This document shows, piece by piece, positions 43,972 to 51,455 of a DNA stretch of 64,000 nt (position 1 is the first letter of the stretch; every line of letters begins with the position of its first letter). A program made the translations under genes and the position numbers. The stretch comes from Roseibacillus sp. (GTDB lineage Bacteria; Verrucomicrobiota; Verrucomicrobiia; Verrucomicrobiales; Akkermansiaceae). The DNA is taken from the NCBI GenBank assembly GCA_002686085.1, contig NZAC01000022.1, forward strand, positions 1 through 64,000. Reading direction: 5' to 3'. The notes beneath the pieces are model-generated. The model saw only the letters and a list, made by a program, of their open reading frames with translations. It was not told the origin of the DNA and did no database searches.

Positions 43972-45054
43972 ATGAGAATTATTCGCAGTGACGCCTCTAA
44001 GCTCATACTGTATCTCGTTTCCTGCTTTCTCCTCGCGGCCCTTCTTACACCTTGGCTCTACAATGCCGGAACCCTGCTCGGCGAGATAACCGAGGAAAAA
44101 AGTTACAACCGGATAGTTGACTATGTAGGGGAACATGCGAGGCGCGCGGAACTACCGAAATACTTCAAACGCTGCCTTCTTATTGCATCTCTGCTCCTGT
44201 TGCCCCCGCTGATTTTCTCGCTACGACTACGCAATAACCCCGCGCCTCTCAGTGAATCACCATGGGCGGCGTATCTTCCCTCCCACGTGGTAGCTCGTTC
44301 GGGAGGACAACCACTGCGTCATTCACGGTGGGGCCCGCTGCAGCTTCTGGCCGGGTTCCTTCTTGCCGCCAGTCTTCTTTATGGCACTGGGTGGCTTCTG
44401 GTGTCCATGGGATGGTTCTCCCTCAAGGATCCCGTACCATGGGACCTCGCTTGGAAAAAAGCGCTAGGACCGTCTATCTCCGCCTCGCTGGTGGAAGAGA
44501 TCATCTTCCGAGGTATATTTCTAGGCATCTGTCTCCGCGCCTTTCGCCCCGCAACGGCCATCATTCTGGTTTCTCTTCTTTTTTCAGCACTGCACTTTCT
44601 ACAGCCCCCCAGCAATATTGCAGTATTTGTTCAGGGAGTACCTCTCTCGGAGGGAGCGGTTTACATCGACCCGCGAAATCAATATTCAGGCTTCCAATTG
44701 CTTCAGGCTATTCTGATGCGATTCCAGAATTTTGAGCTCGTGCTGTTTGAATTCGTTTCCCTCACGGCGATCGGCCTGATTCTTGCCTACGCCCGCTATG
44801 CGACGGCTTCGCTCTGGCTTCCAATCGGCCTCCATACCGGCTGGATTTTCGCCTACGTTTCCTTCAAGAAGATCTCCCTTCGTGTGCCCCAGCAGGATGA
44901 TACCCTCTCCTATCTGGTAGGATCCAATCTAAAAGAGGGTCTGATCCCAATGGGGACTTTGGCTCTTACTGCCCTACTGGTGATTCTTTTTGTAAGAATC
45001 TTCCCGTCCGCAGGCATCACTCCCCCCCAGAAGAGTTCCACCCCGGATGACTGA
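43972..45054 (+). CDS. CPBP-family intramembrane metalloprotease
   Basis: 360 residues with about eight transmembrane helices. The CPBP/Abi (CAAX-protease-like) motifs are present: SLVEEIIFRGIFLG (EExxxR, about 172-180), FSALHFL (FxxxH, about 205) and a third helix with LPIGLHTGW (His). These form the membrane-embedded glutamyl/His active site. A GTG start at 43948 is possible, but the ATG fits the putative promoter better. The family ranges from prenyl-protein proteases to bacteriocin self-immunity; the substrate is unknown here. The 3' end overlaps the ComF gene by eight bases. Confidence 0.87.
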   Translation: MRIIRSDASKLILYLVSCFLLAALLTPWLYNAGTLLGEITEEKSYNRIVDYVGEHARRAELPKYFKRCLLIASLLLLPPLIFSLRLRNNPAPLSESPWAAYLPSHVVARSGGQPLRHSRWGPLQLLAGFLLAASLLYGTGWLLVSMGWFSLKDPVPWDLAWKKALGPSISASLVEEIIFRGIFLGICLRAFRPATAIILVSLLFSALHFLQPPSNIAVFVQGVPLSEGAVYIDPRNQYSGFQLLQAILMRFQNFELVLFEFVSLTAIGLILAYARYATASLWLPIGLHTGWIFAYVSFKKISLRVPQQDDTLSYLVGSNLKEGLIPMGTLALTALLVILFVRIFPSAGITPPQKSSTPDD

Positions 45055-45856
45055 GCGGGAATCTCATCCTGAACGGCCGAATCTACCCGCATCCGGCAAC
45101 GCTCTCTCTCAATCGAATTCCCTGCGAAGCCTTCTCGCACGGTGGCTGGACTTCCTCTATCCCCCCGCCTGTCTACTATGTCGTGTTCCCTTACAGAAGG
45201 GACGCTACCTGTGTCAGTCATGCTGTGAAGACCTTCCACGGATCAAACAACCCTACTGCATGAAGTGCGGCGATAATATCGAGGGGCTCGTCCCAGAAGA
45301 TGTGGTGTGCAACCATTGCCGAGGGGTGGATTATTTTTTCGACTTTGCGCGTTCTGTTACAAGCGCTGAGGGCCCAGCCAACGAGATCATGCACGCCTAC
45401 AAGTATGGCAGGCAAATCCATCTCCACCGCGAACTCGCACTGCTTATGGAAGAGCTTTGGAACGATCCGCGTCTCTCCGTTCAGAAAAACCCTCCCTGGG
45501 TTGTTGTTCCTGTGCCTCTGCATTGGAGGCGCGAGAGGTGGCGATGGTTTAATCAATCCTTCGAAATCGCGAAAACACTCGCGCAGCAATGCAAACTCAG
45601 CTGCCAAAAGGCTTTGAGAAGAACTCGTAATACCAGCCAACAAGCTCTTCTGGACCGTGGACACCGCCTTGCGAATCTCCAAGGCGCATTTCAACTAAGC
45701 CCCCGGGAGCGACGCCTTGAAACCATACGGGATAAACCTGTCCTTCTAATTGATGACGTATTCACAACAGGCTCCACAGCAGAGGAATGTGCCCGGGTAT
45801 TAAAGGAGGAAGGGGGTGCGGAAAAGGTGGTTGTCCTGACTGTTTTGCGAGGATAA
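45047..45856 (+). CDS. comF: ComF-family phosphoribosyltransferase
   Basis: 269 residues. The N-terminus carries the ComF zinc finger: CLLC, CQSCC, CMKCG and CNHC cysteine pairs (about residues 42-90). The C-terminus has the type I phosphoribosyltransferase PRPP loop VLLIDDVFTTGSTAEE (about 225-240) and the VVPVPLHWRRERWRWFNQS and RTRNTSQQALLDRGHR motifs typical of ComF/GntX. ComF is needed for DNA uptake in naturally competent bacteria, although many homologues have unknown roles. Eight-base overlap with the CPBP gene suggests coupling. Confidence 0.9.
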   Translation: MTERESHPERPNLPASGNALSQSNSLRSLLARWLDFLYPPACLLCRVPLQKGRYLCQSCCEDLPRIKQPYCMKCGDNIEGLVPEDVVCNHCRGVDYFFDFARSVTSAEGPANEIMHAYKYGRQIHLHRELALLMEELWNDPRLSVQKNPPWVVVPVPLHWRRERWRWFNQSFEIAKTLAQQCKLSCQKALRRTRNTSQQALLDRGHRLANLQGAFQLSPRERRLETIRDKPVLLIDDVFTTGSTAEECARVLKEEGGAEKVVVLTVLRG

Positions 45857-45954
45857 GATCTCTCCTCAACAAGAATCTCTCCCCACGCGCCTCCCACTTC
45901 CCGCGAAAAACGCAAGTCCCTTCGCGTGTCCCCTCAATCATCGCGCTCTGAGCC

Positions 45955-46794
45955 ATGGGTATCTTTGACAAGCCAAAACTCCGTAGAGGCAACAAGAAGA
46001 AGGATACGGTTCCGGATGATCTCTGGACCAAGTGTCCGGACTGCGGGGAACTGATTCACACCTTGGATCTCAAGCAGAGTTTTCAAGTCTGTCCTCATTG
46101 CAATCATCACTTCCTGATGAGCGCACAGGACCGCATCAACCTGCTGTCCGACCCGGATAGCTTCGCAGAGACAGAAGCATCCTTGGAGTCCACCAACCCT
46201 CTCAGTTTTGACAAATACGCAGATAAGATTACCACTCTCAAGAATAAGACAGGGATGAAGGATGCCGTGGTCACGGGGCGCGTCAATATCGGACGCCATC
46301 CTGCTGCCTTGGCCGTCATGGACTTCCGGTTTTTTGCCGGGTCTATGGGTTCAGTGGTAGGAGAAAAGATCACCCGCGCGGTCGAGATGGCGACGAGTGA
46401 GCAACGTGCGCTTATTATTCTTTCCTCGTCATCCGGAGCTCGCATGCAGGAGGGTATGCTTTCTCTTTTGCAGATGGCAAAAACCTGTGGAGCTATCGCC
46501 CGGCACAATAACGCTGGACTGCCCTATATTTCCGTTTTGACCCATCCCACCACCGGAGGGGTGACTGCCTCTTTTGCTACGATCGGCGACGTTAATCTCG
46601 CTGAACCTCGGTGCATGATAGGATTCGCTGGCCCCCGCGTGGTGAAAGAGACGACACATCAGGACCTTCCTGCCGGGTTTCAAACAGCTGAATTCATGCT
46701 GGAACACGGCCTCATCGACTCCATCGTGGAGCGCCGCTTCCTGCGGGAACGGATAATACAATTACTGGGCTACATGATGCCCGGACAGGAGTAG
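45955..46794 (+). CDS. accD: Acetyl-CoA carboxylase carboxyltransferase subunit beta
   Basis: 279 residues. The zinc ribbon cysteines C27, C30, C46 and C49 (KCPDCGEL ... VCPHCNHHF) sit at the same positions as in E. coli AccD. The carboxyltransferase core follows, with AVMDFRFFAGSMGSVVGEK, SSSGARMQEGMLSLLQMAK and HPTTGGVTASFATIGD. It forms malonyl-CoA with AccA, the first committed step of fatty-acid synthesis. It is followed by folC after ten bases; an accD-folC order is common in bacteria. Confidence 0.96.
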   Translation: MGIFDKPKLRRGNKKKDTVPDDLWTKCPDCGELIHTLDLKQSFQVCPHCNHHFLMSAQDRINLLSDPDSFAETEASLESTNPLSFDKYADKITTLKNKTGMKDAVVTGRVNIGRHPAALAVMDFRFFAGSMGSVVGEKITRAVEMATSEQRALIILSSSSGARMQEGMLSLLQMAKTCGAIARHNNAGLPYISVLTHPTTGGVTASFATIGDVNLAEPRCMIGFAGPRVVKETTHQDLPAGFQTAEFMLEHGLIDSIVERRFLRERIIQLLGYMMPGQE

Positions 46795-46804
46795 ATAGCA
46801 GCCC

Positions 46805-48031
46805 GTGAATTACTCTGAGGCCCTAGACTGGCTATATTCTACCCAGTTTTTCGGGATAAAACTTGGCCTCGAGGGACCCAGACGCCTGCTGCGCGAGTAT
46901 CTGGCCTTCCCCCCGCGGAACACCAAGGTCATCCATGTGGCCGGCACCAACGGTAAAGGCTCTACCTGTGCCTTTATCGATTCTGTAGCGCGCGCAACCG
47001 GCACGCGGACAGGCCTTTTTACCTCCCCCCACCTTATTGACTACCCGGAGCGCATCCGTGTCTCTGGAATGGAGATTGAAAGAGATGAAATTGCCCTGCA
47101 TCTGTCCTCACTCAGGGAAATGGTGGCGCAATGGGACCCCCACCCGACATTTTTTGAAATCAGCCTCGCGCTTGCCATGAAGTATTTTTCAGAGCGCCAA
47201 TGCGAACTAGTCATTCTTGAAACCGGAATGGGGGGTCGCTTGGATGCGACATCCGCAATCCCTGCAGACATTGCAGTCCTCACTCCAATTGGCATGGACC
47301 ATCAGGAGTGGCTTGGAGAAACCCTGACAGATATCGCTGCCGAAAAAGCTGCGATCATCGTTCCAGGCAAAAACGTCATCTCTTCCAACCAATTGCCAGA
47401 GGCAGATGCCATCATCAGGCAGATCGCGAATGAGCGGAGAGCACCTCTCACATTCGTCGAGGAACCCTTGGAAGGCTATGCCCTTGGGCTGGCTGGAGCG
47501 CATCAGCAGGAGAATGCAGCCCTCGCTGTCGAAGCCTTGCACGCCGCTGGAATCACTCTCAACTATGAAACGGTTAAGGCTGGCCTGAGTTCGACCCTGT
47601 GGCCGGGCCGTTTTGAAAGGGTGGACTTCTCACCGGAAGAACATTCCTCTACTACCATTCTTGATATCGCGCATAACCCTGCTGCAGCCAGAGTGCTTGC
47701 GGCAACCTGGCGTGGAGAGTTTGGGGGGACCAAGGCCAACCTTATCTTCGGCGCAGTCGAAGCCAAGGATATCGAGGGCATGCTTGAAGCCTTGGCACCC
47801 ATCGCAGGTCACCTACACTTCGCTCCAGTGAACTCTCCCCGGGCCCTTCCCCCGGAAGAACTCGCTGCTTTCCTTCCCGAAGAGGCCCCAGCCTTCACGA
47901 TTCACGCCAGCCTCCAGTCAGCTCTCGAAAGCTCCACGAACCTCCCCTCCCTCATCACCGGGTCCGCCTTTCTCATCGGAGAGGTAAAAGCTCTGCACGA
48001 GCGCACCGCTCACAGGATAACGACGCAGTAA
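46805..48031 (+). CDS. folC: Folylpolyglutamate synthase / dihydrofolate synthase
   Basis: 408 residues from a GTG start, with AGGAG overlapping the accD stop about 13 bases upstream. The Mur-ligase-type P-loop HVAGTNGKGSTCAF (about 44-57) is followed by TGLFTSPHLIDYPERIRV, the Mg-binding ETGMGGRLDATSA, and TPIGMDHQEWLGETL. LDIAHNPAAARVL marks the C-terminal domain. The enzyme adds glutamates to folates and, in bifunctional forms, makes dihydrofolate from dihydropteroate. Confidence 0.95.
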   Translation: MNYSEALDWLYSTQFFGIKLGLEGPRRLLREYLAFPPRNTKVIHVAGTNGKGSTCAFIDSVARATGTRTGLFTSPHLIDYPERIRVSGMEIERDEIALHLSSLREMVAQWDPHPTFFEISLALAMKYFSERQCELVILETGMGGRLDATSAIPADIAVLTPIGMDHQEWLGETLTDIAAEKAAIIVPGKNVISSNQLPEADAIIRQIANERRAPLTFVEEPLEGYALGLAGAHQQENAALAVEALHAAGITLNYETVKAGLSSTLWPGRFERVDFSPEEHSSTTILDIAHNPAAARVLAATWRGEFGGTKANLIFGAVEAKDIEGMLEALAPIAGHLHFAPVNSPRALPPEELAAFLPEEAPAFTIHASLQSALESSTNLPSLITGSAFLIGEVKALHERTAHRITTQ

Positions 48032-48092
48032 CCGGCCTGACATTCCGATTCACAGCGCCGGTGTCCCGGTATACACCTCCCCCGGACGTCCC

Positions 48093-49091
48093 ATGCGTGA
48101 ACCTATTCGGCTTGAAACTGACAACGGGCTCTATCTTCCCGGACTTGAACTGTTTCTCGATGTGCGCACGCCCGGGGAAAACGGCTTTATCTCACACGCT
48201 CACGCCGATCACTTTGCCAGACACGAGAATATCCTGTGCTCTGAACCTACCGCTCGCATCTTGAAAGCTCGCTACAATGTAGCTGACGAGCGCCTCAACC
48301 CCAGGCCTTTCCACGAACCTCTGGATGTCGGTCCATACCGACTACAACTCCTGCCCGCAGGGCATATCTACGGGTCATCCATGCTGCATGTCACTCGGAA
48401 ATCTGATGGAGAATCACTCCTTTACACCGGCGATTTCAAGGTGCAGCTAAGCCTCACTGCAGAGGACCCCGTATTCCGACAAGCAGACACTCTGGTCATG
48501 GAGACGACCTTCAGGGCTCCCCAATGGACCTTTCCCAGCAGAAATGAGGTCACCGGCATGATTCTCAATTTTGTCAACGAATGCCTTGAAGAAGAATTCA
48601 CCCCTGCCCTTCTCGCTTATTCACTCGGAAAGGCCCAAGAAGCTCATGCCATTGTCACCGGTGCAGGCATCCCAACAGTTTCTCATCCCGCAGTGGCAAA
48701 AATGACGACCGCCTGTCGTCACGCCGGATGTCCGTTATCTGCTCCTCTCATCTTCGAAGATACTATTCCTCCTAACCATGTATTTATCTGCCCACCCAGC
48801 GTAGTAGGCTCCGAACAATTCCGTTCGATTCCCAATTTAAGAACGGCGATGCTCTCTGGATGGGCACTAAACAAAAACGCTACCTACCGCTTTGGTGTTG
48901 ATGCCGCATTCCCTCTCTCTGATCACGCTGACTTTCCGGGACTCCTTGAGGCGGTTCGACGGGTAAATCCGAGGCGAGTTATCACGGTTCATGGTTATAC
49001 CCGGGAATTCGCTGCCGAGCTCCGCAGGCGAAATTATGAGGCCTGGTCCGCGGCCGGGGGAGACCAGATGGAGTTTGACCTGCCACGCTAG
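48093..49091 (+). CDS. Metallo-beta-lactamase-fold nuclease (mRNA 3'-end processing / DNA exonuclease type)
   Basis: 332 residues. The zinc motif H35-A-H-A-D-H40 in FISHAHADHFARH, then AGHIYGSSMLH and YTGDF with the conserved Asp, and a C-terminal SDHADFPGLLEAV and TVHGYTREFAAELRR identify the beta-CASP-like branch. This branch is usually annotated as exonuclease of the beta-lactamase fold and is often encoded beside ATP-dependent DNA ligase and Lhr helicase. Those neighbours are absent here, so DNA repair or RNA processing remains open. It follows folC by 61 bases. Confidence 0.82.
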   Translation: MREPIRLETDNGLYLPGLELFLDVRTPGENGFISHAHADHFARHENILCSEPTARILKARYNVADERLNPRPFHEPLDVGPYRLQLLPAGHIYGSSMLHVTRKSDGESLLYTGDFKVQLSLTAEDPVFRQADTLVMETTFRAPQWTFPSRNEVTGMILNFVNECLEEEFTPALLAYSLGKAQEAHAIVTGAGIPTVSHPAVAKMTTACRHAGCPLSAPLIFEDTIPPNHVFICPPSVVGSEQFRSIPNLRTAMLSGWALNKNATYRFGVDAAFPLSDHADFPGLLEAVRRVNPRRVITVHGYTREFAAELRRRNYEAWSAAGGDQMEFDLPR

Positions 49092-49256
49092 GTGACTGTC
49101 CTTCTCTCCCTCGGGGAGATCTGACGTGGGCTTTGAGGAGGCCGCAGGACTTCGGGGCCCCAGGGGGCCCAACAACCCGCGTCCTGCAAGGAAACCTACC
49201 AGAAGGCCTGCCAACACGCCGGCCAAGACTATCCAGAGAGAATACCGGGGACCCAT
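48867..49256 (-). CDS. Doubtful small membrane protein antisense to the nuclease gene
   Basis: An open frame that would begin in the 229-base gap after the nuclease gene. The first 30 residues (SLWIVLAGVLAGLLVGFLAG) form a convincing transmembrane helix, followed by a Pro/Ser-rich stretch. The remaining 75 or so residues are antisense to the nuclease and look random. No ribosome binding site precedes the ATG; a GTG at 49298 is an alternative. It lies 22-64 bases after cysQ on the same strand. It may be a real short protein whose tail reads through, or chance. Confidence 0.28.
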   Translation of the reverse strand: MGPRYSLWIVLAGVLAGLLVGFLAGRGLLGPLGPRSPAASSKPTSDLPEGEKDSHLAWQVKLHLVSPGRGPGLIISPAELGSEFPGITMNRDNSPRIYPSNRLKESRKVSVIRERECGINTKAVGSVFV

Positions 49257-49320
49257 ATTAAGAATAAAACCGTAAGGCCCCGGCCCTGGCAACAGCACAC
49301 TTAGGGCATAGCCCTCTACC

Positions 49321-50112
49321 CTATTCTACGATGAAAAACGGATTATGGAGGTCCGGCTTATTGTAACTCAGAGGCTCTCTAGTTACCATGTCGAGCACTT
49401 GCTTGCCGGCCGCGCTGACCACCGCATGGGCGGCACAAGTGTCCCATTCCATGGTAGGTCCAAATCGGGGATAGACATCCGCCGAGGCCTCCGCCACTAG
49501 GCAGAGCTTTAAGGAGCTGCCAGCAGACAGGAAGTCCACCTCTTTGCCTTTTTTCTCAATCTCTTCGACAAAAGCCGCCACCTCTGGACTCGAGTGTGAG
49601 CGACTGGCAACGACCTTGATCTTCGTGCACTCCATGTAATGCGCTCCTGCTTCAATCTCCTCGGCGGCACAATCTCCTGATATTTTCCAGGCTCCGGCCC
49701 CCTCCACACCTACGTATAACGTATCATTGACCGGATAATAGACCACCCCAACCACTGGCTTCCCATGCTCAACCAAGGCAATGTTGACGGTGAATTCGCC
49801 GTTCCTCTTTATGAATTCCTTTGTTCCATCGAGAGGATCCACCAGCCAGAACCTTGGCCAACTTCCTCTCTCGCTGTAGGGAATCTGCTGATTCTCCTCT
49901 GAGATCACAGGGACATCCGGATAATCCCTTTCGAGAAAGGCCATGATCGCCTTATTGGATTCCTTGTCGGCCTCTGTTAAAGGCGAATCGTCTCCCTTGT
50001 ATTCTATCTCAAATTCACGCCCGTAGACCTCAAGGATCCGCGCGCCAGCTAGACGGGCCGCTTCAAGCAGCCCTCCTATTTCAATTCCGTGAGCGTTATT
50101 AATCACGGTCAT
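49321..50112 (-). CDS. cysQ: 3'(2'),5'-bisphosphate nucleotidase
   Basis: 263 residues of the inositol-monophosphatase superfamily. The metal-binding motifs are clear: DSPLTEADKESN, VISEENQ, and LVDPLDGTKEFIKRNGEFTVNIALVE, where the DPLDGTKEF form is typical of CysQ. WDTCAAHAVVSAAG closes the site. It removes the 3'-phosphate of PAP produced in sulfate assimilation. It is divergent from the nuclease gene by orientation and shares its strand with the aminotransferase upstream (33-base gap). Confidence 0.92.
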   Translation of the reverse strand: MTVINNAHGIEIGGLLEAARLAGARILEVYGREFEIEYKGDDSPLTEADKESNKAIMAFLERDYPDVPVISEENQQIPYSERGSWPRFWLVDPLDGTKEFIKRNGEFTVNIALVEHGKPVVGVVYYPVNDTLYVGVEGAGAWKISGDCAAEEIEAGAHYMECTKIKVVASRSHSSPEVAAFVEEIEKKGKEVDFLSAGSSLKLCLVAEASADVYPRFGPTMEWDTCAAHAVVSAAGKQVLDMVTREPLSYNKPDLHNPFFIVE

Positions 50113-50145
50113 TCTGATGTCACACGTGCCCGGCGTTAGGCTCCC

Positions 50146-51318
50146 TTAGTGTGCGCGACAGAATTCCTCAAAACGGGTAATCCCCTCGTTGAGCACATCA
50201 AGAGTCGTGCAGTAACTCAAGCGAAGGGAAGAATCGTGCCCAAAGGCGATTCCTGGCACTGCTGCAACCTTGTAGCGGGTCAGCAGTTTGTCGCAGAGAT
50301 TCTGTGATTTCAGACCAAGCGGCTCACAATTGACAAAGAAGTAAAAAGCGCCCCCCGGGTCTTGGACGCTGATATTGGGAATGGCGCTGAGGCGTGCCTG
50401 CACGAATTGTCGGCGCACATCATACTCACTTCGCATGTCCTCGACAAAGTCCTGCGAACCGCTGAGAGCGGCGAGCGCTCCATATTGGGCAAAGGTAGTT
50501 GCGTTTGACGTGGTATGACTCTGAATTTTAGCAATAGCGGCGGCCATTTCGGGCGGAGCCGCAGTATATCCAATCCGCCAGCCGGTCATTGAATATGCCT
50601 TCGCAAAACCGTGACAAACCACCGTGAGACTTTTCAACTCCTCACTGATCGAGGCGATGCTGACGTGCTTATGGTCTCCATAGATGAGCTTCTCGTAAAT
50701 CTCATCTGAGAGGATCATGATATCCTCGTAAGAAGCTACCTCTCCAATCGCACGCAACTCCTCTTCGGTGTAAACTGCTCCTGTTGGGTTCCCAGGAGTA
50801 TTTATGATTACCATCTTGGTTTTTGGAGTCATCGCCTCCTCAAACTGTTCAGCAGTCATTTTCCATCCGTTCTCCTCGCTCGTCTCCACGATCACTGGCT
50901 CAGCTCCACAGAGCCGGACCATCTCAGGGTAACTCACCCAGTAGGGCGCCGGGATAATTACCTCATCCCCTTCATCGCACATTGCCATGATGGCGTTCAT
51001 GCACGCCTGTTTTCCCCCGGAGGTAACACAGATCTGTTTCGGATCGTAACTGAGACCGTTTTCCTCAAGAAGTTTCTTCGCAATGCCTTCGCGCAACTCC
51101 GGAATTCCAGCAGCCGGGGTGTATTTGGTTTTCCCGTCCTGAAGAGCCTTTATTGCTGCCGCCTTGATATGATCGGGGGTGTCGATTTCGGGCTCTCCTC
51201 CAGCCAGCCCGTAGACCTCATCTCCTTGGGCACGCAATGCCTTGGCCTGATTCGTAACGGCAAGGGTGAGAGAGGGCGTAACCCCTTGGACACGGGAAGA
51301 AAGCGAGTCTGGATCCAT
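50146..51318 (-). CDS. aspC: Class I PLP-dependent aminotransferase (aspartate aminotransferase type)
   Basis: 390 residues of fold type I, subgroup Ib. PGNPTGAVY (about 175-183) contains the Asn and Gly of the cofactor site, DEIYEKLIYG follows, and the Schiff-base Lys240 lies in HGFAKAYSMTGWRIGY. The C-terminal Arg in SLRLSYCTT binds the substrate alpha-carboxylate. ASN-type residues and the N-terminal motif SLTLAVTNQAKALRAQG fit prokaryotic aspartate aminotransferases, but related enzymes act on aromatic or prephenate substrates, so the exact substrate is inferred. Confidence 0.9.
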   Translation of the reverse strand: MDPDSLSSRVQGVTPSLTLAVTNQAKALRAQGDEVYGLAGGEPEIDTPDHIKAAAIKALQDGKTKYTPAAGIPELREGIAKKLLEENGLSYDPKQICVTSGGKQACMNAIMAMCDEGDEVIIPAPYWVSYPEMVRLCGAEPVIVETSEENGWKMTAEQFEEAMTPKTKMVIINTPGNPTGAVYTEEELRAIGEVASYEDIMILSDEIYEKLIYGDHKHVSIASISEELKSLTVVCHGFAKAYSMTGWRIGYTAAPPEMAAAIAKIQSHTTSNATTFAQYGALAALSGSQDFVEDMRSEYDVRRQFVQARLSAIPNISVQDPGGAFYFFVNCEPLGLKSQNLCDKLLTRYKVAAVPGIAFGHDSSLRLSYCTTLDVLNEGITRFEEFCRAH

Positions 51319-51455
51319 CGGTAAGAATAGTTGTGCATGCCGCCCAAAGAGGCGGAGTCACGGACGCTGGGCGAACACACTCTCCTCCAGAGCGGGAGGA
51401 GTTGATAGCTGTGCTCCTCAAGGATGCAAGCGGAATTCGGTAATTTAAGGCGGAT

